Shown here: in pieces, positions 11,701 to 22,229 of the stretch
How positions within the stretch are numbered: position 1 is the first letter of the stretch
Layout of the letters: each line of letters starts with the position of its first letter
Source: Branchiostoma lanceolatum
Lineage: Eukaryota > Chordata > Leptocardii > Amphioxiformes > Branchiostomatidae
DNA: 64,000 nucleotides
Assembly: GCF_035083965.1 (NCBI RefSeq)
Contig: NC_089724.1
Location: 1,188,501 to 1,252,500, forward strand
Direction: 5' to 3'
Position numbers and translations under genes: made by a program
The notes under the pieces: generated by a model
The model's input: the letters and a program-made list of their open reading frames with translations, nothing else
What the model was told of the DNA's origin: nothing
Databases searched by the model: none

Positions 11701-12220
11701 ACCCCCCCCCCCCCTTTCTTAACAAAATAAATATTTGTCTCTTGACCATGCCTTAATTTCAAGGTTTGCAGTGAAAGGTACTTTAATAATTCAAAGTAGG
11801 ATACCCTTCGTACGGCGGCTTATCACAACAGAGTAAACAATGCAAACTAAAGCTCATAATTCTAAATACTAAACAGTAAAGGCTAATTTAAGTGAATTCG
11901 TAACATCTTATTACAATGGGATTGCTGTATTCAAATCGGCTTGAAACATTGATTCTCGTGAAATCTGCTATATGATGATGATCCACTGTATTCTGCGGCT
12001 CTGGCTGCATTCGGTCTTTCTTCATTTCTTTCCACGGTGTCTTCTTTTCTGCGAGCAGCCGAAGCTGTCTGAGTTTCTATATATATATATATGCTATATA
12101 CATGTTTAAAATGTGTAAAGAAAACTCGTATCCGAAAAGAAAGGTAATCGCATGTCCGTACTCACCGCTGCTGATCGGAAACACCGCCAGGATAAAGAGC
12201 CAAGTCAGAGATCGCGCCAT
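8645..12220 (-). CDS. KrB: two-kringle single-pass membrane protein
   Basis: Minus-strand exons: signal peptide 12220-12166, kringle 1 11608-11402, kringle 2 10954-10730, linker 10387-10298, transmembrane 8738-8645. Together they encode 223 residues and end in phase 2 like KrA. The signal reads MARSLTWLFILAVFPISSG. Every exon has a same-phase counterpart in KrA with equal length apart from one codon, so the two arose by tandem duplication of a unit of roughly 6 kb. The intron between linker and TM exons (1.56 kb) is much longer than in KrA and holds a tandem repeat (9390-9850). The final cytoplasmic exon was not found. Extracellular role and partner unknown. Confidence 0.75.
9390..9850. repeat. 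Three-copy tandem repeat, period about 150 bp, in KrB intron
   Basis: Imperfect copies begin near 9398, 9549 and 9699 with CTGCAGTACC-like starts, continue with GAACTTGACCTTCC-like text, and end in AAATCATGAAGATCCATCAA-like text. A reading frame stays open across it by chance of the repeat. It lies inside the linker-TM intron, so it is not treated as coding. Confidence 0.6.
10730..10954 (-). CDS. KrB kringle-2 exon
   Basis: Seventy-five codons. Motifs: SGKACQMWDSHEPHR, NTPYRRPHSGLEQNFCRTPD, DPCPWCYTTDP, WEHCFICG. It keeps the kringle core WDS and NFCRTPD and ends at a phase-1 donor (G|GTTAGATA). Confidence 0.85.
11402..11608 (-). CDS. KrB kringle-1 exon
   Basis: Sixty-nine codons. Motifs: SGIPCQRWDSQTPHYH, LDGNFCHGYD, TCPWCYTIDP, YDYCFDC. 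Six cysteines, in the same altered pattern as the other three kringles here: none at the domain start, and CPWC in place of plain PWC. Confidence 0.8.
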
Positions 12221-14826
12221 CCCGGTCCTGCCCCTGTCGGTAGAGACAGCACACTGGCTTCCTAGTACTGATTACCAGAACGGGAGACAGGTTCTCACAG
12301 AGAATGTTTCTGACAAGAATGTCACATCAAATAAAAAAATAAAAAACTGCCATTTCCTCTGACGTCTTTATGTAACGAGTGGGAAAATGAGTCTGGATAC
12401 AGCCTATGAAGTCGCGGTCCGGATAGAAAAACTTCAGCTCCCTTGGTTTTTTACTTTTATAGTCGTGTGTGTGGGTGTGGGAGGGGGTGTATGTGGCTCT
12501 TTCTCTCGATCTCTCTCCCTGTCGTGTTTTTCTCTGTATTGGTATAGTAGTCTAGGACAATGATTGATATGAGCGGAAAAGTACATTGCCCTACGGTAAA
12601 AATTTCAAAGAACATTTAAAAGGATGATCAATATACCTGCTGTATGACTCGTCGTTAAAAAGAAAATCTGAGGTACGGGTATATGGTAGCTTATGGGCTA
12701 GTCGTACAAATAAACATCAGGAAATTTGCCGTATGCCTATCTGGACTTTTTTTCCAGCATTGATTCCATGAAGATTGAACATACTGTCAGAGTCTCAACA
12801 GGATTGAAGGGTTCAGAATACTATTATAGAAGAACTTTATTGCACGACAATTGTACATGAGAGCGAAGACATGACAGAAATTAATTGTGTCATGCTTGTT
12901 TCATCAGTTAAGCCCCAAATTCACTGGACCCAGCCGCGGCACGATCGAATTGGCAAAGCAACGAATATCATCGACAAAAAACGAATCTTTAATATACTTC
13001 GTGTGTTTTGTTGTCTTTTGGTCATACTTGTACGTTTTAAATGATATTCCTATTAGAAAGCCATAATTAACAGAACTCGAATTTAGGGCGCAGCGACACC
13101 GCCAGCGTACCGCGGGTCCAGTGGGGGAGGGGGATTTACGGAGTAAACGGTTGGATTTTAGTTCGCTCAGTTCAGAACAGACACCCTCAAATGCAGCCTT
13201 TGGTCTCAGATTGAACGGTGGAGTATGTCCAGATAGAACTTTGTACTTTAAACCTAAGGTGATTGAAGTGCCGTGTGACTTCGGTTTGAGTTTGACCCCT
13301 CCACACTTCCCACGACCTCGTCACTCTCGATGTGATGTATGTTGTTGACACTTCAGATATCACATGTTTGCCTGGAGAAATAACACACCCTAGCCTAGCA
13401 TGTCAACACTTCATAATACACCGAAATGGGTAATCGTCAGAATGCCAAATACCTAATCATAAAGCTAACGATTGATAATCAATAATAATGATAATATTAA
13501 CAAAGTTTATAGAACATAATTTCGCCTTTACTATCAACAAGTTATGATATTATATACTAGGTTGTTGTCGTGCTCCCATCATTATTTTGGTGCTGTTGTT
13601 ATTCCTACCCTCTGTGAGCAGTCGGGAGAAGGTTCAAAGGACAAACAAATCCAGTTCTGTTTAAAAAAGACAAAACAACGTCTAAGGCAGCACTTAAAAT
13701 TTCTCTGATACATGGAACTAAGCTAGAGGGGAGAAATCTAACACTTAGGTGACTTCCCATTGGTAAGATAAGAAAAATTACATTTAACACGAGAAAAACA
13801 ATACAACTATTTCGTGGATGATTAACCCAAAGGGTAAAATAGTGTTTCTGCAAACAGGCCAAAGTTTGCAGGAATTGATTTTTGACAGGAGATTTGACGT
13901 GGTGACAGTTCAGACTGATCAGTCAAACACGCCTGGCTCCCAGCATAACAGGTTTGCGTGAAACGTCCACCAAATTTACTCACCAGACAGGGCTACAGAC
14001 ATCCAACAGTGCAGGGTTTAGAGCGCAGGTCAGTTTTACATTTTGTGTACTCCTTAAATGTAAAACCTTCACACATATGCTCGTAGAAAAGGCTTCAATG
14101 TTGATAATACTTAGGAAGAGAAGATTTTGACATTTAGAAAGTACCGAATAGTCATGAAGGCATTAGTCTGTTGTGTTTTTCCGTCGATGAGGTCAAAAAA
14201 ATTTAGAAAACTACAAATATGTAAATCTGTTCAGTCGTGATCCATATTCAGGGACATTGCCCCCCTGTCACTGATAAGTGAAGACAATGTGCAGTAGTCT
14301 CACCTGTGGCCTACCTGGTAAGGTAAAGATACTGTCTGGATTAACGCATGAGTTTCCCGAGTCGACTACTGAAGTATCATTTCCTGCAGTCGACTTAATA
14401 AGTAGCTTTGAAACGGGTTTTGAACGGGTTCAGCGCGGGGGTGGGGGATGGGTTATAACGGTATTATGTAATGTTAATAGTTGCTCAGTGTCTGTTCATT
14501 CTTTGTTGGTCATATGTCAAAGCGGGACAATAGAACGTTCCTTAGTCGACTCGACTGAGTCGACTTAGAGTGGACTTGAAAAGTCGTGTGTAAACCCAGT
14601 CATTATCTCTAGATATGCTGATGTCTTTCGGTAAAAGATACATATAAATTTTTGTTACTCTCTAGAAATTGTATCATGTGAATGATTATCATATTTTGAA
14701 AACAGCATTACGAATCAAGAAAACAACAAGTAGAGAGCAACTGATAGGGCAAAAACTAAACAAAATGTTTCTACCATTTCTAGGTTGAAGCACATCCGGC
14801 CAAAAAATATCCTAAAAGGCAACAGA
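12221..14826. other. Intergenic region between KrB (minus) and the LRR gene (plus)
   Basis: The genes on either side point away from each other, so both promoters probably lie here. I see no exon, SINE or clear MITE. Near 14350-14580 there are several GTCGAC-containing palindromic patches, for example around 14550-14575, which resemble sequence near 43890-43915. No signal-peptide exon for the downstream EC1 gene was found. Confidence 0.4.
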
Positions 14827-16383
14827 ATGGAAATCTGGCTTTCAAGCCTCTTTGTCGTCATGTTCATGACCTTGAACGACCTTGGGGCATCGGTAGCACA
14901 TCCGTGTTCCGTTGCTACCCATAACGCCGTGTGCCAGGGCCTAAGTCTGACCTCTGTCCCCCACGACCTGCCACAGGACATCGTAGCGCTCTACGCCTCA
15001 AACAACGACATTGCCACCTTGAACCCTGCGGATTTCTCCGCGTATAGAAACCTGGAGAATATTGAGCTCCTTAACAATGTCATCTCAGCGATAGACGACG
15101 TCACGTTTGCCTCCCTGGCCAGCCTGCTGACGGTAAACCTGGGATCAAACCGGCTGTCACACATCCGAAATGGAATGTTTCAAGGACTTGCTCATCTACA
15201 GACTCTTCAACTGAGGAACAACAACATCAGTGTCATCCAGCCCTTAACTTTTCACTCGCTCTCCAGCCTGCAGTATCTGCACCTGGATCACAACAGCCTG
15301 ACTGCAGTTGCTGTTGCAGAGTTCTGCTGCAGCATGAGTCAGCTGCAGGAACTCCACCTGGAGTACAACAACATCAGCTCAGTGGCTTCAGGCACCTTCG
15401 GGAGGCTCTCACAGCTGCAGTATCTGCACCTGGATCACAACAGTTTGGCAGCTGTCACAGACTTTCGCAGCCTAACCCAACTCCTGGAGCTGCATCTCAA
15501 CCACAACAGCATCAGTACTGTGAGGCCCGGCGCATTCCAAGGGCTCCCTCAGCTGCAAAACCTGCATCTGGACCATAACAGCCTGACTTCCATCACTGCA
15601 GATTTCTCTGGGTTTCCTCAACTCCAAGAGCTGCACCTGGATCACAACAGCATCAGCACCCTTCTGCCAGCCGCCTTGCAGGCACTTCCTCAGCTGCTGA
15701 TTCTGCATCTGGACCACAACAGCCTGACTGCAGTCACTGCCTCCGACTTCTCAGGCCTAACTCTACTGCAAGAGCTTTACCTGGACTATAACAACATCAC
15801 CACCATCCAACCGGGTGCGTTTGTCAACATGTCCAGCCTGAGCATCTTATGCCTCGAGTTTAACGCCCTGACGGCACTGCCGGCCGAGACTCACGGCGAA
15901 CTGGTGCCCATCGCGAACGTGTATCTCCATGACAACCCCTGGCGCTGCGACTGCCGACTGGCCGCCTTCCGGGGCGCATTCACCGGTAGGTACATGTTTG
16001 AGGAGCAGATAACCTGTGTGAGCCCGGGGGTGTTCGCAGGGCAGCGGCTGAAGGACCTCACGCCCCAGCAGATCTGGTTCAACGGCGGCTGCACGGCGGC
16101 GGCCATCGACACGTTTCAAGCCGGGAACTCGACTGTGCAGCTGGGGGACACGATCTACCTGCAGTGTGAGGCGACCGGCGTCCCGACTCCGGACGTTACA
16201 GTCACGCTACCGTCCGGTGCAGCTGTCAGTGTGGTGCCGGGAGAGGGGGACGGGGGCAGAGTGACTGTGGGGAGAGACGGGACCGTAGCTGTCCGTAACG
16301 CGACCTTGTCAGACGCAGGGTTGTACGTCTGCAATGCGAACAACCTGCTGCCATGGATTTGTCTTTGGACGTCAGAAGTCTGA
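14827..16383 (+). CDS. Leucine-rich repeat and immunoglobulin-domain protein, single exon
   Basis: 518 codons from the Met that opens a good signal peptide (MEIWLSSLFVVMFMTLND); an in-frame Met 14 codons upstream (14785) is less likely. Order: signal peptide, LRR N-cap with two cysteines, about 14 LRRs of mostly 23-24 residues (LQELHLDHNSI type), LRR C-cap (NPWRCDC ... GGCT), then an I-set-like Ig domain with its cysteine pair (YLQCEATG ... DAGLYVCNAN). Such proteins are usually membrane receptors or adhesion molecules with a TM helix after the Ig. Here the frame leaves the Ig fold after VCNANN and stops about 12 residues later with no TM, so the gene may be frameshifted; see 16384-17010. Confidence 0.8.
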   Translation: MEIWLSSLFVVMFMTLNDLGASVAHPCSVATHNAVCQGLSLTSVPHDLPQDIVALYASNNDIATLNPADFSAYRNLENIELLNNVISAIDDVTFASLASLLTVNLGSNRLSHIRNGMFQGLAHLQTLQLRNNNISVIQPLTFHSLSSLQYLHLDHNSLTAVAVAEFCCSMSQLQELHLEYNNISSVASGTFGRLSQLQYLHLDHNSLAAVTDFRSLTQLLELHLNHNSISTVRPGAFQGLPQLQNLHLDHNSLTSITADFSGFPQLQELHLDHNSISTLLPAALQALPQLLILHLDHNSLTAVTASDFSGLTLLQELYLDYNNITTIQPGAFVNMSSLSILCLEFNALTALPAETHGELVPIANVYLHDNPWRCDCRLAAFRGAFTGRYMFEEQITCVSPGVFAGQRLKDLTPQQIWFNGGCTAAAIDTFQAGNSTVQLGDTIYLQCEATGVPTPDVTVTLPSGAAVSVVPGEGDGGRVTVGRDGTVAVRNATLSDAGLYVCNANNLLPWICLWTSEV

Positions 16384-17010
16384 GTACGTTACAGTCTATT
16401 GCCTCTCCTAGCCCTGCTACACATATGCCTACCCTCATTACTACTATAGGTGCGACTTGTTCTCGACTTACACCCCTATTTTTCAACCCCCTCCTGTCGA
16501 GCAATACTGGTCCCTCTGTTCAGTTTTAATTTTTTTTACCCACCGTCTTCTAGACGAGTACTGATCCCTCTCCATGCACCTGTGTCGATGCATCATGCCT
16601 TTACTGCTATCGATCTGAACTGGCCCAGTTCTTCACAGGGCCATGCAAGTTCACACCCATCCAAAATCAGTACTGATTTTTCCCTTGTCAACCTCGAGGA
16701 AAGACAGTATCTAGTAGGGCCTTGCAGCTCCGAACCTCTCTGCCATCATCGATCCATCCCTTCCTATTTTTCTGCAAGCTGAATTAAGCTTCATTCCACA
16801 CTACAACACTACTGAACTTTCCCTTCCTGTATGTCCAAAGATCGATGTAGTCACCCCTCCTACCCAGCAATGATTGTCTTCCCCGCCGGTGACCCTTGAC
16901 CCTACCGACGGGTACCACTTCACCTCGTTGATCGGTGCCATATATGTTACTTTCCTCGTCACCCTCTTCGTTTGCTGTATTAGTTCCCCCCTCAGGCACA
17001 AGGTAGCGAG
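16384..17010 (+). pseudogene. Possible frameshifted stalk and transmembrane tail of the LRR-Ig gene
   Basis: Just after the stop, other frames give Ser/Thr/Pro-rich text. At 16874-17010 an open frame contains DGYHFTSLIGAIYVTFLV followed by TLFVCCI and a basic SPLRHK, which looks like a transmembrane helix with stop-transfer residues. This is what an LRR-Ig receptor should carry at its C-terminus, but it cannot be joined to the Ig domain in one frame. Either the gene is decayed or an unseen splice bridges the gap. Confidence 0.4.
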
Positions 17011-17088
17011 CAAAGTGACTTCGCAGATTTTTATTTTTTTATTTTACCGTGAAAATCGTCTAATGCAGCTGAAATTGGATTGTTTCAG

Positions 17089-17827
17089 TTGATGTGGACG
17101 AGTGCATCAGCGCCCCCTGTCAGAATGGAGCTACATGCCAAGACGAGGTGAACAGCTTCACCTGTCAGTGTGCACCTGGATATGCTGGAACTCTCTGTGA
17201 AACAGGTATGCTTTTAGCTGGTGAACTGTAAACGCGTAACTACAGTTAAATATACCTTTAACCTTGTTTTCCATCAAATCCAATGATGTGAAGAAGTAAA
17301 GGGTATTCCCATCATACCAGGTGTTCATGTATATTTTTTAATCGTAGACGAAGACGAGTGCATCAGCGCCTCCTGTCAGAATGACGCTACATGCCAGGAC
17401 GGAGTGAGCAGCTTCACTTGCCAGTGCGCACCTGGGTATACTGGAACTCTCTGTGAAATAGGTAGGCTTTCACTTTGGCCACACAAATCTAAGTTCTTGT
17501 TGTTGTTGTTTTATTCGAATAGATTAAACAGTATATAACAGTATATAACAGCATAAGCAGTGTTTTGCGATCTGTAACCCTGGGGATAGTCAGTGGTAGA
17601 GCCAAAATTACCTTTGGCCATTGGGCTATCAATGAAACCATTGCTAATATGCTTTATATATGCATCATTTGTATTGTGATTAAACGTTATGTCGCTGAAT
17701 TCCCTTTTAGTCGATATCGACGAGTGTGCGAGCCACCCTTGTTGGCTGGGAGGGACCTGCCTGGATCACGTGGACAGCTACAGCTGTGTCTGCCCTAAGG
17801 ATACCACCGGCAAGATCTGTGAAACAG
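17089..17827 (+). CDS. EC1 EGF exons 1-3
   Basis: Three phase-1 EGF exons. The first two start with [16 protein letters not shown] and [16 protein letters not shown], the third with [17 protein letters not shown]-x-D-E-C starts and the Asn/Asp position before SFTCQC fit calcium-binding EGF, although the consensus is not perfect. Confidence 0.8.
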
Positions 17828-20430
17828 GTACAATATATCATTATGGAAGGTTTTTCTTGGTCACATTTAGCTCCACATACTTTGCTGCATTAGCAACATT
17901 CAATTTGAAGTACCTTCTAGTATGTTGAATATATCCCAAAGTCAAATAATCACACGTTTTACATATTACGCTCATCATAGCTCGCATGCAATAAACAAGC
18001 GGTTTAACTTCGACTTTCTAGCTCCATCTACCGCGGTACCATTACTTTCCTGGCACGGTTGTGACGGCTCCCACCGTTGAGTCATTCCGTGCCAGGCTGG
18101 AGGCCTGCCCGCCTTAGTCCGGGACCCCCCTCCCCTACTTTGCCCCTGATTGGCTATATGGGGGGTAGCCCATGATGATAATGGTATCTACTTGTATACC
18201 CCAGTATCTTCTGCCGGGGATTGCTATAAGTTCTCCACTTCAGCTGCTACTCATCTTGAAGCGACACAGGCCTGCCTTGCTAACAGCGGCCATTTGGTGG
18301 ACGTGAAAGACGAGAAAAAGCAACATTTCCTGGCGAGTAAGATCGAAGCCACCACCGGCGTTTCTACCTGGCTGGCTATGAGAAGTGCACCTTTACCCAT
18401 TCTCCACAGCGATGGATCTATCGTGTCAGGTAAAAAGATATGTCGTACCCTTTAAGCGAAAAAGGAAGACACAGAGAATAACTATACATTCCTTAACCTA
18501 GTACCTAAGAGCAAGGATTGATTTGTTCAAGATCCATTTAAGACCCTTAGATAAACACATTTTCAAAGCATCATCCCCTTTTGTTCTCTCTGGAATCAGT
18601 CTACGTAAAACATATAATCTACTCGTTCAGACATTGCTAGATATTTGCTTTTAAAGCTTAGTGTTGGTTACTTTAGCTACATTTTTTTTTCCTTAACAGG
18701 TTCCTTGCAGTGGTTGGCGGGCGAACCTTCATCCCCCCTGGACATGTGTGTTCTCCTGGACAGCTCCAACAACTACGGGGCCAAGACTGTTTTCTGCACG
18801 GAGCAACACAACTACGTCTGTGAGTCTGGTATGTAAAGATGATGTTCAAAAATCTTTTTTTTTTTCAAAGTTGAATTTAAAGTAGTTAAATTTGTACATA
18901 AGAAGACTGTTAATTGTGATTTTCGTCTTTACTTCAATCCATTCTAGCGCTGAAACCTTGTGGGTCAAACGCATGTCTTAATGGCGGCAACTGTACCTCC
19001 TGCTTCAACGGGTCCGCCACCTTCTGCGAGTGTCCGGATGGGTTCGAGGGCGATTTCTGTGAAGGAAGTAAGTGTCCCTTAGTTGCAACTGCTCAGCATG
19101 TTTGAAAAGAACATCTGGCAGTAATATTACAAGTATTTCATCATTTTCTTTATTTATTGGATCAGCATGTACATGCCAGGGTTGCCCAACTAGCCGGAGG
19201 CTATTACTAAGGGCGAACCCTATACGCGTACGGTCGTAGGATTGTAGGTTTTGGACCAATCACACCGGGAGTGCAGTGGGTTCTTTAACATGCTGAAGGT
19301 GTGGCTCTTCTCAAACACGGGACCTCCATTTACCGTCCTATCCGAGGGACGTCACAAACCAAAGCTTGGTACTCATTTACACCTGAGAGAAGTGAGGAAA
19401 GTCGAGTAAAGTGCCTTTTCCAAGGGCACAACATCGGGGTATATAGGTGGTTTCGAACCCGGGACCTCTTAGTTGTGGGCGAAACACCCTACCGATTGCG
19501 CCATACGATGCCACGTGTTTCATCATTAAAGTACGCTTCACAACTTGAAAGCGAACGAATGCTTAATTCTAATCATAATCATTTTGTTTGTTTTTCCACG
19601 CATGACCGCCCCATATGTTGATATGAAGGGAACTGACCGTGTGTTATGTCGTCCTGCAGACATTGACGAGTGTGCCTCCAATCCCTGCCAACACGGAGGA
19701 ACCTGTCATGATGACGTCAACTCTTACAGCTGCCGATGCCCAACCGGTTACGACGGCAACAACTGTGAAGTCGGTAAATGTCTAGCAGTCTATATTTCAG
19801 CCTGCAACTAGATTCCATGTTACGCTACATGCTTCTATGTGCGTGTATGAAAACAAAATGAAACCTGTAGACCGGTACCGATGTTCTTAATGATATATTT
19901 TTCTGCTTCAGAAATAGACTGGTGCGCTATGGTGACCTGCCCGTTCGACTGGACCTGCCAGAACCTGATTACCCATTTCAGCTGCCTCGGTAAGTACAGC
20001 ACTGACATAAGACTAGCCCGTTTGTAAATGTAATACATCTGTAGATTTTAAGCCAGTTTAGGTTACCGGCTATGAGAGAAAACATTTAAGAAACGGTACA
20101 CTTTTTTCAATCTTCAATATAGTGACAAAATCTTTTTTTTTCTTTTTAAAAACACTGCAACTCTATCAAGTATTGCGTACTGAAGTATGTAGGATGGATT
20201 GAATAAGAGTTAGAATCAGAAGTAGATCGAATTAAGCTGATCTAGAATTGAAAGGCTCAGCCAAAAGTAGTATGTAACACGACTTTGGAGAGGAAGGTGT
20301 GTTTATTCTGTATATTGTTCTAGCACCGATCGTCCGCATGGTGGAGCCCTACCAGTGCAGCAGCGCCTCCTGTCCAGACGGCATGTACTGCAAGGAGGAG
20401 AGTGGATCTTTCTCGTGCTGGGCTGAATGA
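17089..20430 (+). CDS. EC1: EGF-CTLD mosaic protein, 5' end not found
   Basis: Exons: EGF 17089-17205, 17348-17461, 17711-17827; CTLD 18205-18429 and 18700-18828; seven-cysteine EGF 18948-19067; EGF 19660-19773; half-EGF modules 19912-19989 and 20324-20430 (stop TGA). These give an unbroken 373-residue frame, all phase 1. A signal peptide and N-terminal domain like those of EC2, EC4 and EC5 are not seen between the LRR gene and 17089. The first EGF lies only about 80 bp after the LRR gene's apparent TM tail. The head may have been lost, may lie upstream of the LRR gene, or the LRR protein may splice into these exons; none of these can be shown from sequence alone. Confidence 0.75.
18205..18828 (+). 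CDS. EC1 C-type lectin-like domain (two exons)
   Basis: Exon 1 (18205-18429) carries GDCYKFST, the helix ending in [19 protein letters not shown] and the core WLAM. Exon 2 (18700-18828) carries [20 protein letters not shown] and [10 protein letters not shown]. Unlike its paralogues it has one cysteine rather than C-x-x-C before VLLD. A hairpin-forming repeat with a CCTGGCACGG / CCGTGCCAGG stem (18049-18096) sits about 110 bp before exon 1. Confidence 0.8.
18948..20430 (+). CDS. EC1 C-terminal EGF and half-EGF exons
   Basis: 18948-19067 encodes an EGF with an added cysteine ([10 protein letters not shown]). 19660-19773 is an ordinary [19 protein letters not shown]. 19912-19989 ([16 protein letters not shown]) and 20324-20430 ([17 protein letters not shown]) each hold four cysteines with the spacing of the first four EGF cysteines. 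The intron at 19068-19659 contains a minus-strand SINE (about 19340-19515). Confidence 0.8.
19340..19515 (-). mobile_element. tRNA-derived SINE copy in EC1 intron
   Basis: Matches the body and head of the SINE at 1351-1710: plus-strand landmarks are TACTCATTTACACCTGAG, GTGAGGAAAGTCG, CAAGGGCACAACATCGG, TTTCGAACCCGGG and GCGCCATACGA. The tRNA-like B box reads inverted here. Confidence 0.65.
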
Positions 20431-22229
20431 CCAGCTGGCCTCAGACTAGATTTGCTTGTTGTTTGAAACTTCAACACTGAATGATTGATGGATTTAAGAG
20501 CCTGCTTTTAAGAAGTGAATAGCGAAAAAAACCTAATTGAGGGTGAGATAGAGACGTGCTGCTCGGTCTATTGATTCTTCCAGATTTCCCCTTCCAACGG
20601 AATGTCTGCGGTTGGTTGGAAGTTTGGTCGCTCCTTTCTGCGACCAACCTGAGATATTAGTCATGATGCTTATTGCGAAAGTGCGTTATCCCAACAATTG
20701 AACCGGACAACGAATGTATGTAATTATGTATGTAATTGTGTAAGTAACTAGCGGCTAGGACGTCACGCTAGTTGTTGTAAAGCGGACAGTGTAGTAAGTA
20801 GTGGGCGACAGTTTTGGAGGACGAAATGGAGGAACAGCTTTTCGTGTAATCACATTTGTACAATTACATGTAGAGACAAATTAGCTGTTAATGAAGCTTA
20901 CGAAATAAAAATAATACATTTGGAAAAGGTAGCTATGGCAAAAACGCCTTTACACTTTCTATACATATAAAACCTCAGGTAAATGAAAATCAATTAGCAT
21001 AGTTGTCGTCAGTCTCATGTCGCAGGTTTTGCAGATTTTTTTTCTAATTTGAAATTTATTTCAATTTTACGAAAAAAATGCAATTATACACATTGATAAA
21101 CCTTTTGTTCTATAAAAAAATGTGAATGATGGATTTGAATCACGTGTGCAGTGACCGGGAGCGTTTCCTTACAATAAAAGAGATCTTATGCCTGAACATG
21201 TTGCTACTAGCTTGGAAATTATGTGTAATTGATTTGACTAAAGTTTATTACTACACATGGAAAAAAGTGTCGAATCAATGAAATTTGCACAAAATATTCT
21301 GGCATACTGCCATACAGGCAACAGCGAAGCAACAGTACATACATCGTCAAGTTATATAGTTATTAAGTTATAATCGGTAACAATGTATTATTCCATCAAC
21401 CATGCAGTAAAAGCCTAGGACTCAATAAATAAAAGTTGTAAATCAGATACGTGTGCCGAGGTTCACGTGATGGTTCTAAGATAATTGTTATACTCGGAAT
21501 GTAGAAGTCTCGAAATTTCTTATCGGAGTTAATATAAAGTTATTTCGCCGTCTATGTACGGTTTCAAAAAAAAATGTTTCACGTGCTAAAAGTGGCATCC
21601 ATACAGGTCGACTCTAGGGTTAGATTCATGTCAAAACCTGTCTTGTAATTCTTAACAGATTAATTCTTGTGGTCCACAAGAAAAGGAGAAAACTACCCCC
21701 CCCCCCCCGTACCGTAGAATAGACCGTCCTAAGTATTGTTGTCCGGATTCTAACCCGCCTGTTCTGCTCCCTTCTGTGCATTCACGTCACGTCTCGAGTT
21801 CACGCCAAACGTTTCCGTTGACAAGTATACAATAGTCTACAACAACAAGCGGTTCGCATCTTTTCGTCAAGTTGATACCTGAAGCCTAAAGCCCGGTTCA
21901 GATGTCTTTGAATTTCCTGCAGTGACAACTAGCTACAAATTTTTGTAAACAGAACGGCGCCCACAATAACAGGCAGTTAGCTGGTGGATGCCATGCCAAC
22001 GCAAGTAAGCCGTTGCATTTTGATTAAAGGGTTGGAGAGGTCGCGACACACGTCCTGCCTGCCAAGTACGCAGTACTGTCTACCGAGGCCACAGCAGTCG
22101 GCAGCCTGCATCTCCGCTTAAAGTTGACGCATTTGATATCTTGCCAGGAACAACGTGCTAAAACTGGTGTAAAAAGAACATTGCCCACTTATTACAGGCA
22201 GTCAAGATTCCACTCAACAGACGGCAAAG
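20431..22229. other. Spacer between EC1 and EC2, including the EC2 promoter
   Basis: 3' flank of EC1 with a candidate polyadenylation signal AATAAA at 20904-20909, then AT-rich sequence. From about 21765 the text is shared with the flank of EC3 (29845-30408), so the last 460 bp probably hold the EC2 promoter. No other gene seen. Confidence 0.5.
21765..22229 (+). promoter_or_regulatory. Conserved upstream block of EC2
   Basis: Shared with EC3 at 29845-30408: TCTGTGCATTCACGTCAC, TTGACAAGTATACAAT, CTACAACAAC, TACCTGAAGCCTAA, GGTCGCGACACACGTCCTGC and GATATCTTGCCAGGAACAAC, all in the same order. The block stops at the signal-peptide exon. ATTCACGTCAC (21780-21790) contains a CRE/ATF-like ACGTCA core and is duplicated in EC3. 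Promoter function is inferred from position and conservation. Confidence 0.5.

Noticed and set aside
14278-14580. Palindromic GTCGAC cluster upstream of the LRR gene as a regulatory site
   Set aside because: Only loosely repeated and partly similar to a patch near 43890; not enough to claim a binding site.
15472-16504. Minus-strand open frames across the LRR gene
   Set aside because: Antisense shadows of a GC-rich repetitive coding exon; none has a recognisable domain.
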